Part shown: one piece after another, positions 34,482 through 43,787 of the stretch | Layout of the letters: every line of letters starts with the position of its first letter | Position numbering within the stretch: the stretch's first letter is position 1 | Assembly: GCA_045638525.1 (NCBI GenBank) | Contig: JAZUBQ010000020.1 | Location: 1 to 64,000, forward strand | Source of the DNA: SIG452 sp045638525 | GTDB lineage: Bacteria; Bacillota; Clostridia; UMGS1840 | Direction: 5' to 3' | Length of the DNA: 64,000 bases | The notes under the pieces: model-generated | What the model saw: the letters and a program-made list of their open reading frames with translations, nothing else | What the model was told of the DNA's origin: nothing | Databases searched by the model: none | Position numbers and translations under genes: made by a program

Positions 34482-34623
34482 AATACCGCTGAGATAAATA
34501 TCGCATAGATGCACCAAGTTCGCCGTCAGGACCACCGTACTGACTCACGATAAAGCTTGCCAGTTTCGGATTCGGATTTTTGATATTGATTGGAAATTGT
34601 AATTTTTTCTGATATTCCCACAT
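34438..34623 (-). pseudogene. cotJC: Spore coat protein CotJC, N-terminal part of interrupted gene
   Basis: Codons 1-62 of cotJC (MWEYQKKLQFPI ... KALLTDIG). It includes the first Mn-catalase ligand Glu in GGPDGELGASMRYLSQRY. One base separates the start from the cotJB stop, with AGGTGAAATAAT before the ATG. The frame continues into the element for ten codons (SYYPKYSFYP) and stops. The remainder is at 19359-19700 on the same strand. Since metal ligands are split between the halves, neither part can be a catalase alone. Joining at GGTA restores LLTDIGTEELAH. Confidence 0.92.
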
Positions 34624-34624
34624 A

Positions 34625-34882
34625 TTATTTCACCTCACATTGATTTTCCCAAGGCCACGGGCTGTCAATCCAGCTCCATCTGTTGTATTTTGAGCCGTCA
34701 CAGGATGTCAGGGGACCGACTTCCTTAGTGTAAACCGCCTTTAGCATTTCCAAATCTTTGGATAGTGTAGAATGTTTTTCCAATGCTTTGGTGTCGGTAG
34801 GATGAGAATCCAGATAAAGTGTCAGCTCATTAACTGCGAAATCGTATTCTTGAATTTGTCTTAATAATTGATTTTTATTCAT
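34625..34882 (-). CDS. cotJB: Spore coat protein CotJB
   Basis: 85 residues from ATG 34882 behind GGAGGG. CotJB pattern: LLRQIQEYDFAVNELTLYLDSHPTDTKALE, then the Trp-rich C-terminus YNRWSWIDSPWPWENQCEVK. In Bacillus subtilis the cotJABC operon is made late in sporulation in the mother cell and its products go into the inner coat. Its start overlaps the cotJA stop by four bases and cotJC follows one base later, giving the conserved order cotJA-cotJB-cotJC. An alternative start at 34900 has no ribosome binding site. Confidence 0.93.
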   Translation of the reverse strand: MNKNQLLRQIQEYDFAVNELTLYLDSHPTDTKALEKHSTLSKDLEMLKAVYTKEVGPLTSCDGSKYNRWSWIDSPWPWENQCEVK

Positions 34883-35055
34883 CGCTGACACCCTCCGCAC
34901 TGTTTCGGCACATATTCTTCCATTGGGATATTGAGTTCCGGGAACAAAGTTCCGTTTTCAAGAGCTTCGCACAGAGAATAAGTTTCTCCAAGTGTTTGCG
35001 GAACTACAAAGGCATATCCCACACGGGGAGTGAAATCAAACATATATTCTAACAT
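34879..35055 (-). CDS. cotJA: Spore coat associated protein CotJA
   Basis: 58 residues (MLEYMFDFTPRVGYAFVVPQ ... EEYVPKQCGGCQR). The YVPxQ and first-position motifs (GxAxVxxQxxxxxY, then LxxGTLFPEL) are those of the CotJA family. AAAGGGAT precedes the ATG. First gene of the cotJ operon, translationally coupled to cotJB. It supports a spore-forming host. No sigma-E/K promoter was convincingly seen in the 100 bases upstream. Confidence 0.88.
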   Translation of the reverse strand: MLEYMFDFTPRVGYAFVVPQTLGETYSLCEALENGTLFPELNIPMEEYVPKQCGGCQR

Positions 35056-35164
35056 AGAATAATCCCTTTCTTTTGTTATTTTGCTGTATCTGCTTTTTAG
35101 GGGAGAAAAGAGATACAGTTTTATTCTATGAAAAAAAATAAGAAATGTGAAAATAAAACAAAAA

Positions 35165-35193
35165 GCACAAAAGACTTTTGTTGTCTTTTGTGC
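35165..35193. other. Hairpin between cotJA and the epimerase gene
   Basis: 11-bp perfect stem (GCACAAAAGAC, 35165-35175, with 35183-35193), 7-nt loop, in the divergent intergenic region. No T-run on either side, so a terminator role is unsure; it may be a regulator site. The rest of 35056-35341 holds only a TATAAT at 35281. Confidence 0.45.
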
Positions 35194-35341
35194 ATATAAC
35201 CGTGTAATTTTGTCACGATATAAAACAAAATTACCATATATATGGGAAAAAATTAGCTATATTCTGTGTGGCGATTCCGCTATAATAAGAACAAGAAAAA
35301 TATATTTATATATTTTGTATCTTTATAAGGAGGCTTATCTT

Positions 35342-36226
35342 ATGAACAAATTAGGTATTTTTATGAATTTCTGGGAAAAAAACTGGGATGCTGATCACGC
35401 TAAATATATCAGAAAAGCGAAAGAAATCGGTTTTGATGTATTGGAATTTCAGGCTCAGCCTTTACTGGAAATGAGTGATGATAAAATCCGTTCTTTAAGA
35501 GCGTTGGCAGACGAAGTAGGAATCGAATTAACATATAGTTTAGGTTTAGACCCTGCTTATGATGTTTCTTCTTTAGATGAAGCAAAGAGAAAAGGTGGGG
35601 TAGAGTACTTGCAGAATATTATTCGCAAAATGAAAGTAGGCGGAGGTACTTTATTATCTGGCGTAAGTTATGCAGGATGGGGATGTCCCAGTGAAATTTT
35701 AAATGACAAGAGTGCATACTGGAACCAGAGTATTAAGAGTATGAAAGAAATCTTAAAGGTTGCAGAAGAATGTGGTGTTACTTACTGTGTTGAAGCGGTA
35801 AACCGTTTTGAAACCTGTTTAATCAATACCGCGGCAGAAGCTTTGGACTATATTTCTAACTTCGATAGCCCCAATATCGGTGTTCTGCTTGACACTTATC
35901 ATATGAACATTGAAGAAAATAATATTGGCGATGCGATTCGTATGGTTGGAGATAAATTAACCAGCTTCCACACCGGTGAAAATAACCGTACTGCTCCCGG
36001 TAGAGGTCACTTAGACTGGGATGAAATTTTCGGTGCATTATCTGATATCAATTATAAAGGCAGAATCGTTTCTGAACCCTTTGTAATGCAGGGCGGAGAA
36101 GTTGGTCGTGACATTCACGTATTCCGTGATTTGGTTGAAAATCCCTGTGAAGCAACCATCGATAAAGAAGCAGCATTCCTCTTAAACTTTGAAAAAGAAA
36201 TGCTGAAAAAATATAATATGGCATAA
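35342..36226 (+). CDS. Ketose 3-epimerase (D-psicose/D-tagatose 3-epimerase family)
   Basis: 294 residues from ATG 35342 (AAGGAGG upstream; the frame is open further back but without a better start). An AP-endonuclease-2-fold TIM barrel with the family metal ligands: Glu in YCVEAVNRFE, Asp in VLLDTYHMNIEE, His in SFHTGENNR and Glu in IVSEPFV. The motif GENNRxAPGRGHLDWDEI matches D-psicose 3-epimerases. It interconverts ketohexoses or ketopentoses at C3. Followed by a minus-strand AraC regulator, one base away and convergent. Confidence 0.88.
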   Translation: MNKLGIFMNFWEKNWDADHAKYIRKAKEIGFDVLEFQAQPLLEMSDDKIRSLRALADEVGIELTYSLGLDPAYDVSSLDEAKRKGGVEYLQNIIRKMKVGGGTLLSGVSYAGWGCPSEILNDKSAYWNQSIKSMKEILKVAEECGVTYCVEAVNRFETCLINTAAEALDYISNFDSPNIGVLLDTYHMNIEENNIGDAIRMVGDKLTSFHTGENNRTAPGRGHLDWDEIFGALSDINYKGRIVSEPFVMQGGEVGRDIHVFRDLVENPCEATIDKEAAFLLNFEKEMLKKYNMA

Positions 36227-37084
36227 TTATCTGTTTTCCAAAATTAAAGGAAAACGGTTTCGGTATTCTCTGCAGGAGTAGCCGCAATGCTTTTTAAACA
36301 GTTTGGAAAAATAGTTGTAATCCGGGATGCCGACTTTGGTGCAAATGGTATGTACACGAAGATCAGTATCGGTTAACAAATGTTTGGCTTTTTCCAAGCG
36401 AAGATGTAAGATATAATCGGCAACGGTTATGTTAAAATGCTTCTTCCAAAGAGCATACAGGCGATTTTTTGAAACTTTGAATTCCTCGCAGATTCCGGAA
36501 ACGGAAAGTGGATTCTCTAAATTCTGTTTTAGGTATTCATCAATTTGATTGATAAGGGTGTGATCTCCCATATCAATGGTTTTGCTGATTAACAGTTGCA
36601 AGGTGGCATAGTAGAGAATGTTGGCGGTTGATTCGATTGCCTGGGGCAAAAGTTTTTTTGCATTTTGGTAGGCGGCTGACAGTTGTTCTTCTGAAAGTGA
36701 ATGTTTTTTACTAAGTCCACGCAAAAGATTTTCCGATTCTTTTTCCGTCAATGAACCATCTTTGATTTGTCCAAAGAGAATAAATCCTAAGGGCTTTTCC
36801 TGATACATAATCGGCATCGCAGTGTCCACAAGACCGGCGTGACATTTGGCTGTGATGGGTTTTAATTGGCGGTTACATTCCACAATCAGTTTTTTGTCAC
36901 AAGTAAGACAAGCCTTCTTTCCGGAAGGTACTTGTTTAATCAGTTGACAAAACTCCGGCATCTTTTGCGGCATAAAGGCAAGCTGATTCATTTCAGCATC
37001 CCAAAAGCTGACTGTGAGACCGGTCATATTATGAAAATCGGTTAAAAAGGCTTTGATTTTTTCTAAGTCATATTTTAAAACCAT
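36227..37084 (-). CDS. AraC-family regulator with PocR sensory domain
   Basis: 285 residues. The N-terminal PocR ligand-binding domain (about 5-160) has the Cys pattern CQLIK ... KACLTCDKK ... CNRQ ... KCHAGLVDTAMPI. The AraC double helix-turn-helix is at about 185-280 (LSVSGICEEFKVSKNRLYALWKKHFNITVADYI; CTKVGIPDYNYFSKLFKKHCGYSCREYRNRF). It is divergent from the isomerase at 37212 and convergent with the epimerase, so it probably controls one or both in response to a sugar or diol. Confidence 0.88.
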   Translation of the reverse strand: MVLKYDLEKIKAFLTDFHNMTGLTVSFWDAEMNQLAFMPQKMPEFCQLIKQVPSGKKACLTCDKKLIVECNRQLKPITAKCHAGLVDTAMPIMYQEKPLGFILFGQIKDGSLTEKESENLLRGLSKKHSLSEEQLSAAYQNAKKLLPQAIESTANILYYATLQLLISKTIDMGDHTLINQIDEYLKQNLENPLSVSGICEEFKVSKNRLYALWKKHFNITVADYILHLRLEKAKHLLTDTDLRVHTICTKVGIPDYNYFSKLFKKHCGYSCREYRNRFPLILENR

Positions 37085-37160
37085 AGATTACACCTGCTTT
37101 TTCAAGAGAATATCACTTTTATTATACAAAAAAGAAAAACTTAAGTCAAGAAAAATAAGT

Positions 37161-37189
37161 AAAAATGTCTTTTTTGATGAGACATTTTT
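37161..37189. promoter_or_regulatory. Inverted repeat before the isomerase gene
   Basis: 10-bp perfect arms AAAAATGTCT (37161-37170) and AGACATTTTT (37180-37189), 9-nt centre, ending 22 bases before the ATG. An operator or a leader hairpin. Confidence 0.5.
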
Positions 37190-37211
37190 ACCATAAAAGG
37201 AGTATAACATT

Positions 37212-38603
37212 ATGAGCTTAACTTATGCATTATATATTGGTAACCGTGGATTTTTCCCCGGCGAAGTGATTGCATCTGCAAGAGATGAAATCATTGCAGC
37301 AATTAAAGAAGCAGGCTGTGATTGCATTTATCCCGATTTGGATAAAACCAGATACGGCGCGATTGAAACAATTGAAGAAGGTAAAATCTTTGCTGACTTT
37401 TTAAAAGAAAATGATGGAAAATATCAGGGTGTTATTCTGTGCTTACCCAATTTTGGTGATGAAAACGGTGCCCTGGTTGCGTTGAAAGATGTTAAAGTAC
37501 CGATTTTAGTTCAGGCGTATCCGGACGAAATGGGTAAAATGGACTTTGCACACAGACGTGATGCAATGTGTGGTAAATTTGCAATGTGTAACGCTTTGCG
37601 TCAGGCGGGAATCAAATTTACTCAGACCAGTGATTTTGTTTCTCATCCTGATTCCGATTCCTTCAAAAAAGACTTGGATAAATTTGAAAGAATCTGCCGT
37701 GTTGTAAACGGTATGAAGAGCTTTAACATTGGTTGTATCGGTGCAAGAACTTCTGCGTTTAAAACTGTTCGTGTGGATGAAATTGCACTACAAAATGCAG
37801 GTATCAATGTGGAAACTGTTGATTTGAGTGAAGTGTTTGCAAGAATCAAAAAAGTAGATGAATCCAGAATCCCTGCAATGAAAGAAGAAATCCTTGCTGT
37901 AACCGATTTAGGTGAGTGGGGTGATGACAAACTGACTGCTATGGCAAAACTGGAAATTGTTCTGGAAGATTTGGTAAAAGAACTGAATCTGGATGCTCTT
38001 GCAATTAGATGTTGGCCTGAATTCCAGACTGAAATGGCGATTGCTCCCTGTACCTGTGTTGGTATTTTAAATCATAAAGGAATTGCAACTGCTTGTGAAA
38101 CCGATATTGTAAATGCAGCTATGATGCGTGCGTTATCTTTAGCTGGTGGTGCTCCCGTTACATTGTTAGACTTCAACAATAACTACGGAGATGCAAAAGA
38201 CAAAGCGATTATGTTCCACTGTGGTCCTGTACCCATCAATATGATGGAAGGAAAAGGCGAAACTATTGAACATCTGATGTTCAAGAAAACCTTTGGTCCC
38301 GGTACCGGTGCAGGGGTTAACAAAGCAAAAATCCGTTCCGGTGATATTACCTGGGGTAGTATCAGAACCGAAAACGGTAAAGTTTTGGCATTTGTTTCGG
38401 ATGGTAAATTTACCGATGACCAGTTTGATGCTGAATTCTTCGGTTCCGGTAAAGTAGTACAGAAAGAAGGTATCAATGATATCTGTCTGTATATGGCGGA
38501 CAATGGATACAAACATCACGTTGGTATTTCCTTAAGCGATTCCAAAGATGCTTTGGTAGAAGCATTTGAAAAATACTTGGGAATTGAAACTAAAGTATTC
38601 TAA
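37212..38603 (+). CDS. L-fucose/L-arabinose isomerase family protein
   Basis: 463 residues of the fucose isomerase-like fold. An N-terminal Rossmann-like region (QGVILCLPNFGDENGALVALKDVKVPILVQAYPDE) precedes the C-terminal part with RCWPEFQTEMAIAPCTCVGILN and the acid ligand region ACETDIVNAAMMRALS. The family isomerises aldoses and ketoses using Mn. With a ketose 3-epimerase nearby it may feed a rare-sugar pathway. AAAGGAG precedes the ATG and a strong terminator follows. The true substrate is not known; many members of this branch lack tested isomerase activity. Confidence 0.8.
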   Translation: MSLTYALYIGNRGFFPGEVIASARDEIIAAIKEAGCDCIYPDLDKTRYGAIETIEEGKIFADFLKENDGKYQGVILCLPNFGDENGALVALKDVKVPILVQAYPDEMGKMDFAHRRDAMCGKFAMCNALRQAGIKFTQTSDFVSHPDSDSFKKDLDKFERICRVVNGMKSFNIGCIGARTSAFKTVRVDEIALQNAGINVETVDLSEVFARIKKVDESRIPAMKEEILAVTDLGEWGDDKLTAMAKLEIVLEDLVKELNLDALAIRCWPEFQTEMAIAPCTCVGILNHKGIATACETDIVNAAMMRALSLAGGAPVTLLDFNNNYGDAKDKAIMFHCGPVPINMMEGKGETIEHLMFKKTFGPGTGAGVNKAKIRSGDITWGSIRTENGKVLAFVSDGKFTDDQFDAEFFGSGKVVQKEGINDICLYMADNGYKHHVGISLSDSKDALVEAFEKYLGIETKVF

Positions 38604-38634
38604 GTTGTCTGATATATCATTTCTATCTTGACTA

Positions 38635-38670
38635 AAAAGTGTCGAAAGAATCATTTCTTTCGACACTTTT
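38635..38670 (+). terminator. Rho-independent terminator after the isomerase gene
   Basis: 16-bp perfect stem (AAAAGTGTCGAAAGAA, 38635-38650, with 38655-38670), 4-nt loop TCAT, T-run. Confidence 0.92.
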
Positions 38671-38733
38671 TTATCATGTGTGAGAATAATAGTATACTAT
38701 AGCGAATTTGAAAGAAGAAAATTCATTTTTTGC

Positions 38734-38762
38734 TTTACAAAAAGAAAAAAATGTGGTAATAT
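38734..38762 (+). promoter_or_regulatory. Promoter of the secreted beta-helix gene
   Basis: TTTACA (38734-38739), 17-bp spacer, TAATAT (38757-38762), leaving a leader of about 100 bases. Confidence 0.5.
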
Positions 38763-38872
38763 TTATGTATGTTTGTAATTTGAAATCTGTGCTATTGTGA
38801 AAAAGTTATAAAAATTGCAAACCAATTGTACGTTCTTACAAATATTAACAGTTTGAAAGGGGTTTTTCATCT

Positions 38873-41800
38873 ATGAAAAAACTATTTTCGCTTTTTCTGA
38901 TTTTTGTGATGCTTCTTTGCGCAATCCCTGTATCAGCGGCAAGCGGTACCAAAACTTACACCGCACCTCACGCAGGGATCTATCGCGTAAAATCTACCCG
39001 AGCTGTTACCATTACTACAGAGCTTGGTAGTGAGGCAACCTTATCCGCAGGAGGAGAGGGCTATGTCTATTTGATGGAAGGTACGAATAAAGTTTCTGTG
39101 AACAATACCGCCACAACTCTTACCTATACCAAGTTACCCAATAACGGTTTGGATTATTTTAGTCAGGTTTCTATTCCTAATGAGCCGGTTATTTCCGGTC
39201 AGGAAGATGCTGTTTCTTTAGGAATCAACAAATCTCTTGCAGCAGGGGAAAGCTATACTTTTGACTATACTCCTTCCAAAGGGAAGGCGGGTCTTATTTA
39301 TCCCTATATCTTATTTAGCGACGGTAACAAAGGAAATACCATCAGAGTTTCCACCGACACCGGCTTCTATGCGGATTTGTATCCCAATGGGAACACCGGT
39401 TTAACCTGTGCCTGGGCAGATGCAGATTTAACGGATATTGAACTGTTGTATGTAAGAGGTGGTGCCAATACCATTACCATCGAAAACTTAGGACCCAAAA
39501 CTGCAACCATGCGAAATATCAGAATGCATAGTGCCGGTGAACTTCTGGCAGAAGAATGGGCAGACCAGGTAAATGTTGCCAATTTAAAACCCATTCCCGT
39601 GCAGGAAAGCAGATTCTCTGACATCACGATTGATGTTAATCATGCAGAAGCGACCGTATCCTTTACCCAGTACAATACGATGGAAAACAAAATCGTAAAT
39701 CTGGTGCTGGCAGATTACGATGCCGAAAGCGGTAAACTGCTGAATGTGAATGTTGAACCCATTGATATGTCTTTGCAGACCAATGGCACTACCCAGGAAT
39801 ACAGCGTAAGTTTACACAAATTTGACGGGAACTTAAAAGCGATGCTGGTAGATGATAATCTCACTCCCTATAAAACAGCATCCACAGCACTCAATCCCTA
39901 TTTGCATGCTTATGCAGACATTTATGTGGCACCCGATGGCAATGATGCCAACGACGGTAGTAAGAACGCACCCGTGCAAACTTTAAAACGAGCAAACGAA
40001 ATTGTGGCAGGTTTAACTGCGAATATGGACGACGATATTATTGTTCATTTTGCAGGCGGTAATTATCCTGTAACTTCTACCATGAGCATTGGCAGAACTG
40101 TAAGTGGACAAAACGGACACAAAGTGATCTACAAAGGGGATGACCCCAAAAATCCGCCCGTCTTTAATGCAGGTACCCAAGTAACCGGTTGGACAAAACA
40201 GGCAGATTCTCCCATCTGGGAAGCTCCTGCCACCAACATTAGTGCAACCAGAACCTTATATGTTAACGACAATCCCGCAATTTTGGCAAGAAGCCGCTAT
40301 TTATATCAGCCCACCGCGTTGTATAACAAAACCGGAAGTTCTTATGCTTCTGACGGCTTTAAATTGTCTAATACCAACATTCCCAACATTACTACCAATC
40401 CGGAAGATGTAATGATTTGTTGGCCCATTTTATGGACCTTATCCAGAACTCCTGTTAACAACATTACCCGTGGCAGAGTCACCACTGTGTTTGAAATGCA
40501 GCAGCCTCAATGGGCAACTCACACCACGATGGGTTACACTCACTTAATGATTGGCACCAGCCGTACCTTCTTCATTGAAAATGCGCTGGAACTGTTGGAC
40601 GAACCCGGTGAATTCTATTTCGACAAAACTGCGAAAAAGATGTATTATTATCCCTATGCGGAAGAGGATATGACCACCGCGGAAGTGTATGCAGGCACCA
40701 CAGAAAGAATACTGACCATTTCCGGTAGCGGAATTTCCAATTATGTGTCTGATATTGAGTTAAACAACTTAACTTTCAAATACGGAGCATACAACCAGAT
40801 TTCCGATAATGGTGTCAAATTTAATCAGGCTGATGACGAATGGTATTGTCCCAGTAATACCTCTGCCGGTTACACAGAGCGTATGTTCGCAGCACAGATT
40901 AACTTAGACCGTGCAAAAAATATCACCATCAAAAACTGTGAATTTGCTTGTATGGGGTCCAATGCCATCAATATGACCAACGGCGTTTTAGATACGAAGG
41001 TGGAAGGAAATATCTTCCGTGATATTTCCGGTACTGCATTGGTGGTGGGGCATTTCCTCCATACCAACACCTTATCCTCAAGTCAGATCAGAGTACAGAA
41101 TGTGGAAGTGGCAAACAATGTTATCCGCCGTGTTGCAAATGAATTTACCGGTTGTACTGCAATTTCCATTTATTATGCAAAAAACGTCAATGTTCATCAC
41201 AATGATATCAAAGACATTCCCTACACCGGTATTTCCGTTGGTTGGGGATGGGGAGCAGATGTTACTGATTGCCGTGACATTAAAGTAACCCATAACAGAA
41301 TTGAAAATGTTACTCAGAAAACACCTGACGGTGCTCACGTTTACACCTTAAGTCGTATGGAAAACACTCATATTTCCAACAACTACCTAATCAACGCAGG
41401 TGACTACCGTGGCGGTATTTACTTGGACGAAGGTACCGAAGCTATCACTATGGAAAACAATGTGGTAACCGGTTCTGAATCTATGATTTATGCAAGATCA
41501 GGCGTAAATATCGGCGAATGTGTGGCAAAAAATAACTATACCGACACTTTAAGTGACGCTTGTGATGATTCCGTTTGTACCGAAATCGGCACCGTAAGAG
41601 TAACCGACGGCAACTGGCCTGCAGCTGCAAGAGCAATTATGGAAGAAGCAGGGTTACAGAAAGGCTATAAAGGACTCTTAGATAAGGTGGATGAGCCTAA
41701 CTGGAGAGTTTTAGAATATGACCGTTACCCTGAAATCCAGTTCACCAGTAATGAAATCCAGGATGTAAATCGTTGGATTATCGCAAAAGAATATGACAGA

Positions 41801-42223
41801 TTCAATGAAATCAGCCATTCTGTTCCTTCGGTATATCCCGGCGGGGAAGTAGGTGACACACGTCCCGGTGAATGGCTGGAATTTGATTTCTATGTGCCCA
41901 CTACAGATACCTACACCTTGAGTTTACGTGCCAGCGACGGTAACACCTCCGGTGCTGCTTGTACCGCAAAACTGGATTTGGACGGTAAAACCATTCAGTC
42001 TGCATATTCAATTCCGAGAACCGACTGGTCATTAAAGGATTACACCATCGGTAAGTATTCCTTAACCAAGGGGAATCATACCTTCCGTATCACCGTGCAG
42101 GGTCTTGACTGGATGATTGGTGGCTTCAAATTCGATAACGGAGAAGCACTTCCCAATTCCTCCGACTATGATGAAGGAACTGTGATTACCCAAGAAACAT
42201 TATTAGACCGTTACGGCAAATAA
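38873..42223 (+). CDS. Secreted right-handed beta-helix protein with CBM6-like C-terminus
   Basis: 1116 residues. Signal peptide (1-23, ending VSAA). An N-terminal beta-sandwich region (about 25-350) precedes the start of a beta-helix (DIYVAPDGNDANDGSKNAPVQTL, about 359-381), with parallel beta-helix coils over about 620-900 (NITIKNCEFACMG, NVNVHHNDIKDIPYTGIS, HISNNYLINAG). A C-terminal CBM6/35-like domain (about 1000-1105) includes GEWLEFDFYVPTTDTYTLSLRA and GNHTFRITVQG. This build is typical of extracellular polysaccharide-active enzymes. I cannot name the lyase or hydrolase family. It is a single-gene unit with its own promoter and terminator, and no cell-wall anchor is visible. Confidence 0.82.
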   Translation: MKKLFSLFLIFVMLLCAIPVSAASGTKTYTAPHAGIYRVKSTRAVTITTELGSEATLSAGGEGYVYLMEGTNKVSVNNTATTLTYTKLPNNGLDYFSQVSIPNEPVISGQEDAVSLGINKSLAAGESYTFDYTPSKGKAGLIYPYILFSDGNKGNTIRVSTDTGFYADLYPNGNTGLTCAWADADLTDIELLYVRGGANTITIENLGPKTATMRNIRMHSAGELLAEEWADQVNVANLKPIPVQESRFSDITIDVNHAEATVSFTQYNTMENKIVNLVLADYDAESGKLLNVNVEPIDMSLQTNGTTQEYSVSLHKFDGNLKAMLVDDNLTPYKTASTALNPYLHAYADIYVAPDGNDANDGSKNAPVQTLKRANEIVAGLTANMDDDIIVHFAGGNYPVTSTMSIGRTVSGQNGHKVIYKGDDPKNPPVFNAGTQVTGWTKQADSPIWEAPATNISATRTLYVNDNPAILARSRYLYQPTALYNKTGSSYASDGFKLSNTNIPNITTNPEDVMICWPILWTLSRTPVNNITRGRVTTVFEMQQPQWATHTTMGYTHLMIGTSRTFFIENALELLDEPGEFYFDKTAKKMYYYPYAEEDMTTAEVYAGTTERILTISGSGISNYVSDIELNNLTFKYGAYNQISDNGVKFNQADDEWYCPSNTSAGYTERMFAAQINLDRAKNITIKNCEFACMGSNAINMTNGVLDTKVEGNIFRDISGTALVVGHFLHTNTLSSSQIRVQNVEVANNVIRRVANEFTGCTAISIYYAKNVNVHHNDIKDIPYTGISVGWGWGADVTDCRDIKVTHNRIENVTQKTPDGAHVYTLSRMENTHISNNYLINAGDYRGGIYLDEGTEAITMENNVVTGSESMIYARSGVNIGECVAKNNYTDTLSDACDDSVCTEIGTVRVTDGNWPAAARAIMEEAGLQKGYKGLLDKVDEPNWRVLEYDRYPEIQFTSNEIQDVNRWIIAKEYDRFNEISHSVPSVYPGGEVGDTRPGEWLEFDFYVPTTDTYTLSLRASDGNTSGAACTAKLDLDGKTIQSAYSIPRTDWSLKDYTIGKYSLTKGNHTFRITVQGLDWMIGGFKFDNGEALPNSSDYDEGTVITQETLLDRYGK

Positions 42224-42234
42224 TTATAAGTAAC

Positions 42235-42279
42235 AAAACACCGCTGAAAAGTGAAGCTGATCTTTTTTGGCGGTGTTTT
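42235..42279 (+). terminator. Rho-independent terminator after beta-helix gene
   Basis: 10-bp stem (AAAACACCGC, 42235-42244, with 42270-42279) and a T-run. Confidence 0.75.
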
Positions 42280-42294
42280 TTTGTATAAAAAAAA

Positions 42295-42321
42295 CAGCTC
42301 TTTATGTATCATAAAGAGCTG
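42295..42321 (-). terminator. Rho-independent terminator of proS
   Basis: 12-bp perfect stem (CAGCTCTTTATG with its complement), 3-nt loop. On the minus strand it is followed by eight T. Confidence 0.88.
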
Positions 42322-42339
42322 TTGATATTTATGGGTGGC

Positions 42340-43770
42340 TTAATACGCTTTACCCCAGTATAACATTTTTTTCGCAGGTTTTCCGCAACATACACATTTA
42401 TCGGAAATTTCTTCCTGTTCAAAGGGGATACAACGGCTGGTAACAGTGGTTTCTTCTTTAATTTTGATTTCACATTCCTCGTCACCGCACCACATTGCTT
42501 TGATAAAGCCGGGTTTGTTTTGAGCGATATCTTTTAATTCGTCAAAATCTTTTGCCACAGAAGTTGTTTCTTCTCTGTGTTTTAATGCTTTTTGGAACAG
42601 TGCATCCTGAATGATTGCAAGCATTTCTTTAACTTCTTCTGCAATGTTGTCTAAAGATACAACTTTCTTTTCACGGGTATCACGACGAACCAGAACCGCC
42701 TGATTGTTTTCGATATCTTTGGGGCCTAATTCAATTCTCAAAGGTACACCTTTCATTTCGTATTCCGCAAATTTCCATCCGGGAGATTTATCGCTGTCAT
42801 CTACTTTTACAGTAAATTCAGACAACATTTCTTTTACTTCACGGCATTTGTCTAAAACACCTTCTTTATGCTGAGCGATGGGAATTAAAGCTACCTGAAT
42901 GGGGGCAATGTTGGGAGGCAGAACCAGACCGGAATCATCCCCGTGAACCATAATGATTGCACCGATTAAACGGGTAGAAACACCCCAGGAAGTCTGATGA
43001 ACATTGGTTAATTTGTTATCTTTTCCGGTAAATTCAATGCCAAATGCCTTTGCAAAGCCATCTCCGAAGTTATGAGAAGTACCGCTCTGCAGTGCTTTAC
43101 CGTCGTGCATTAAGCTTTCAATGGTGTAAGTAGATACCGCACCTGCGAATTTTTCTTTATCGGTTTTTTGACCTTTTACTACAGGAATTGCTAAGTATTT
43201 TTCGCAGAAATCAGCATACACATTCAGCATACGGATGGTTTCTTCCTGTGCTTCTTCTGCAGTTGCATGAGCGGTGTGACCTTCCTGCCACAAGAATTCG
43301 CAGGAACGAAGGAAGGGACGAGTAGTTTTTTCCCATCTTACCACAGAACACCACTGATTGTATAATTTTGGTAAATCTCTGTAGGATTCAATAATGTCAG
43401 CATAATGGTCACAGAATAAAGTTTCACTGGTAGGACGAACACAAAGACGTTCAGCCAGTTTTTCGCTACCACCGTGAGTTACCCAGGCAACTTCGGGAGC
43501 AAAGCCTTCAACGTGATCTTTTTCTTTGTTTAACAGGCTTTCGGGAATGAACATGGGCATATACACATTTTCGTGACCTGTATCTTTAAATTTTTGATTT
43601 AAAACTTTCTGGATGTTTTCCCAGATAGCATAACCGTAGGGACGGATAATCATACAGCCTCTTACAGAGGAGTAGTCAACTAAGTCTGCTTTTTTAACGA
43701 TATCGGTATACCATTTTGCGAAGTCTACATCCATGGATGTGATTTCTGTTACTAATTTTTTGTCTTGCAT
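42340..43770 (-). CDS. proS: Prolyl-tRNA synthetase, short archaeal/eukaryotic type
   Basis: 476 residues. Class II signatures: motif 2 region FLWQEGHTAHAT after FLRSCE, and motif 3 near HGDDSGLVLPPNIAP. It lacks the long editing insert of bacterial ProS and has the C-terminal zinc-type extension (CVCCGKPAKKMLYWGKAY, ending in Tyr) of the archaeal form, as in several Clostridia and Mycoplasma. Charges tRNA-Pro in the cytoplasm. Seventeen bases downstream of the parvulin gene on the same strand, so co-transcription is likely. No T-box leader is visible in that gap. Confidence 0.96.
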   Translation of the reverse strand: MQDKKLVTEITSMDVDFAKWYTDIVKKADLVDYSSVRGCMIIRPYGYAIWENIQKVLNQKFKDTGHENVYMPMFIPESLLNKEKDHVEGFAPEVAWVTHGGSEKLAERLCVRPTSETLFCDHYADIIESYRDLPKLYNQWCSVVRWEKTTRPFLRSCEFLWQEGHTAHATAEEAQEETIRMLNVYADFCEKYLAIPVVKGQKTDKEKFAGAVSTYTIESLMHDGKALQSGTSHNFGDGFAKAFGIEFTGKDNKLTNVHQTSWGVSTRLIGAIIMVHGDDSGLVLPPNIAPIQVALIPIAQHKEGVLDKCREVKEMLSEFTVKVDDSDKSPGWKFAEYEMKGVPLRIELGPKDIENNQAVLVRRDTREKKVVSLDNIAEEVKEMLAIIQDALFQKALKHREETTSVAKDFDELKDIAQNKPGFIKAMWCGDEECEIKIKEETTVTSRCIPFEQEEISDKCVCCGKPAKKMLYWGKAY

Positions 43771-43787
43771 CGCTTTATATTCCTTTC

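Noticed and set aside
35147..35341. 65-residue N-terminal extension of the ketose epimerase
   Set aside because: It would include the hairpin region and has no ribosome binding site; AAGGAGG sits directly before ATG 35342 and the family begins there.
43771..43787. T-box or other riboswitch controlling proS
   Set aside because: Only 17 bases separate proS from the upstream gene, and no specifier or antiterminator elements are visible before the upstream gene either.
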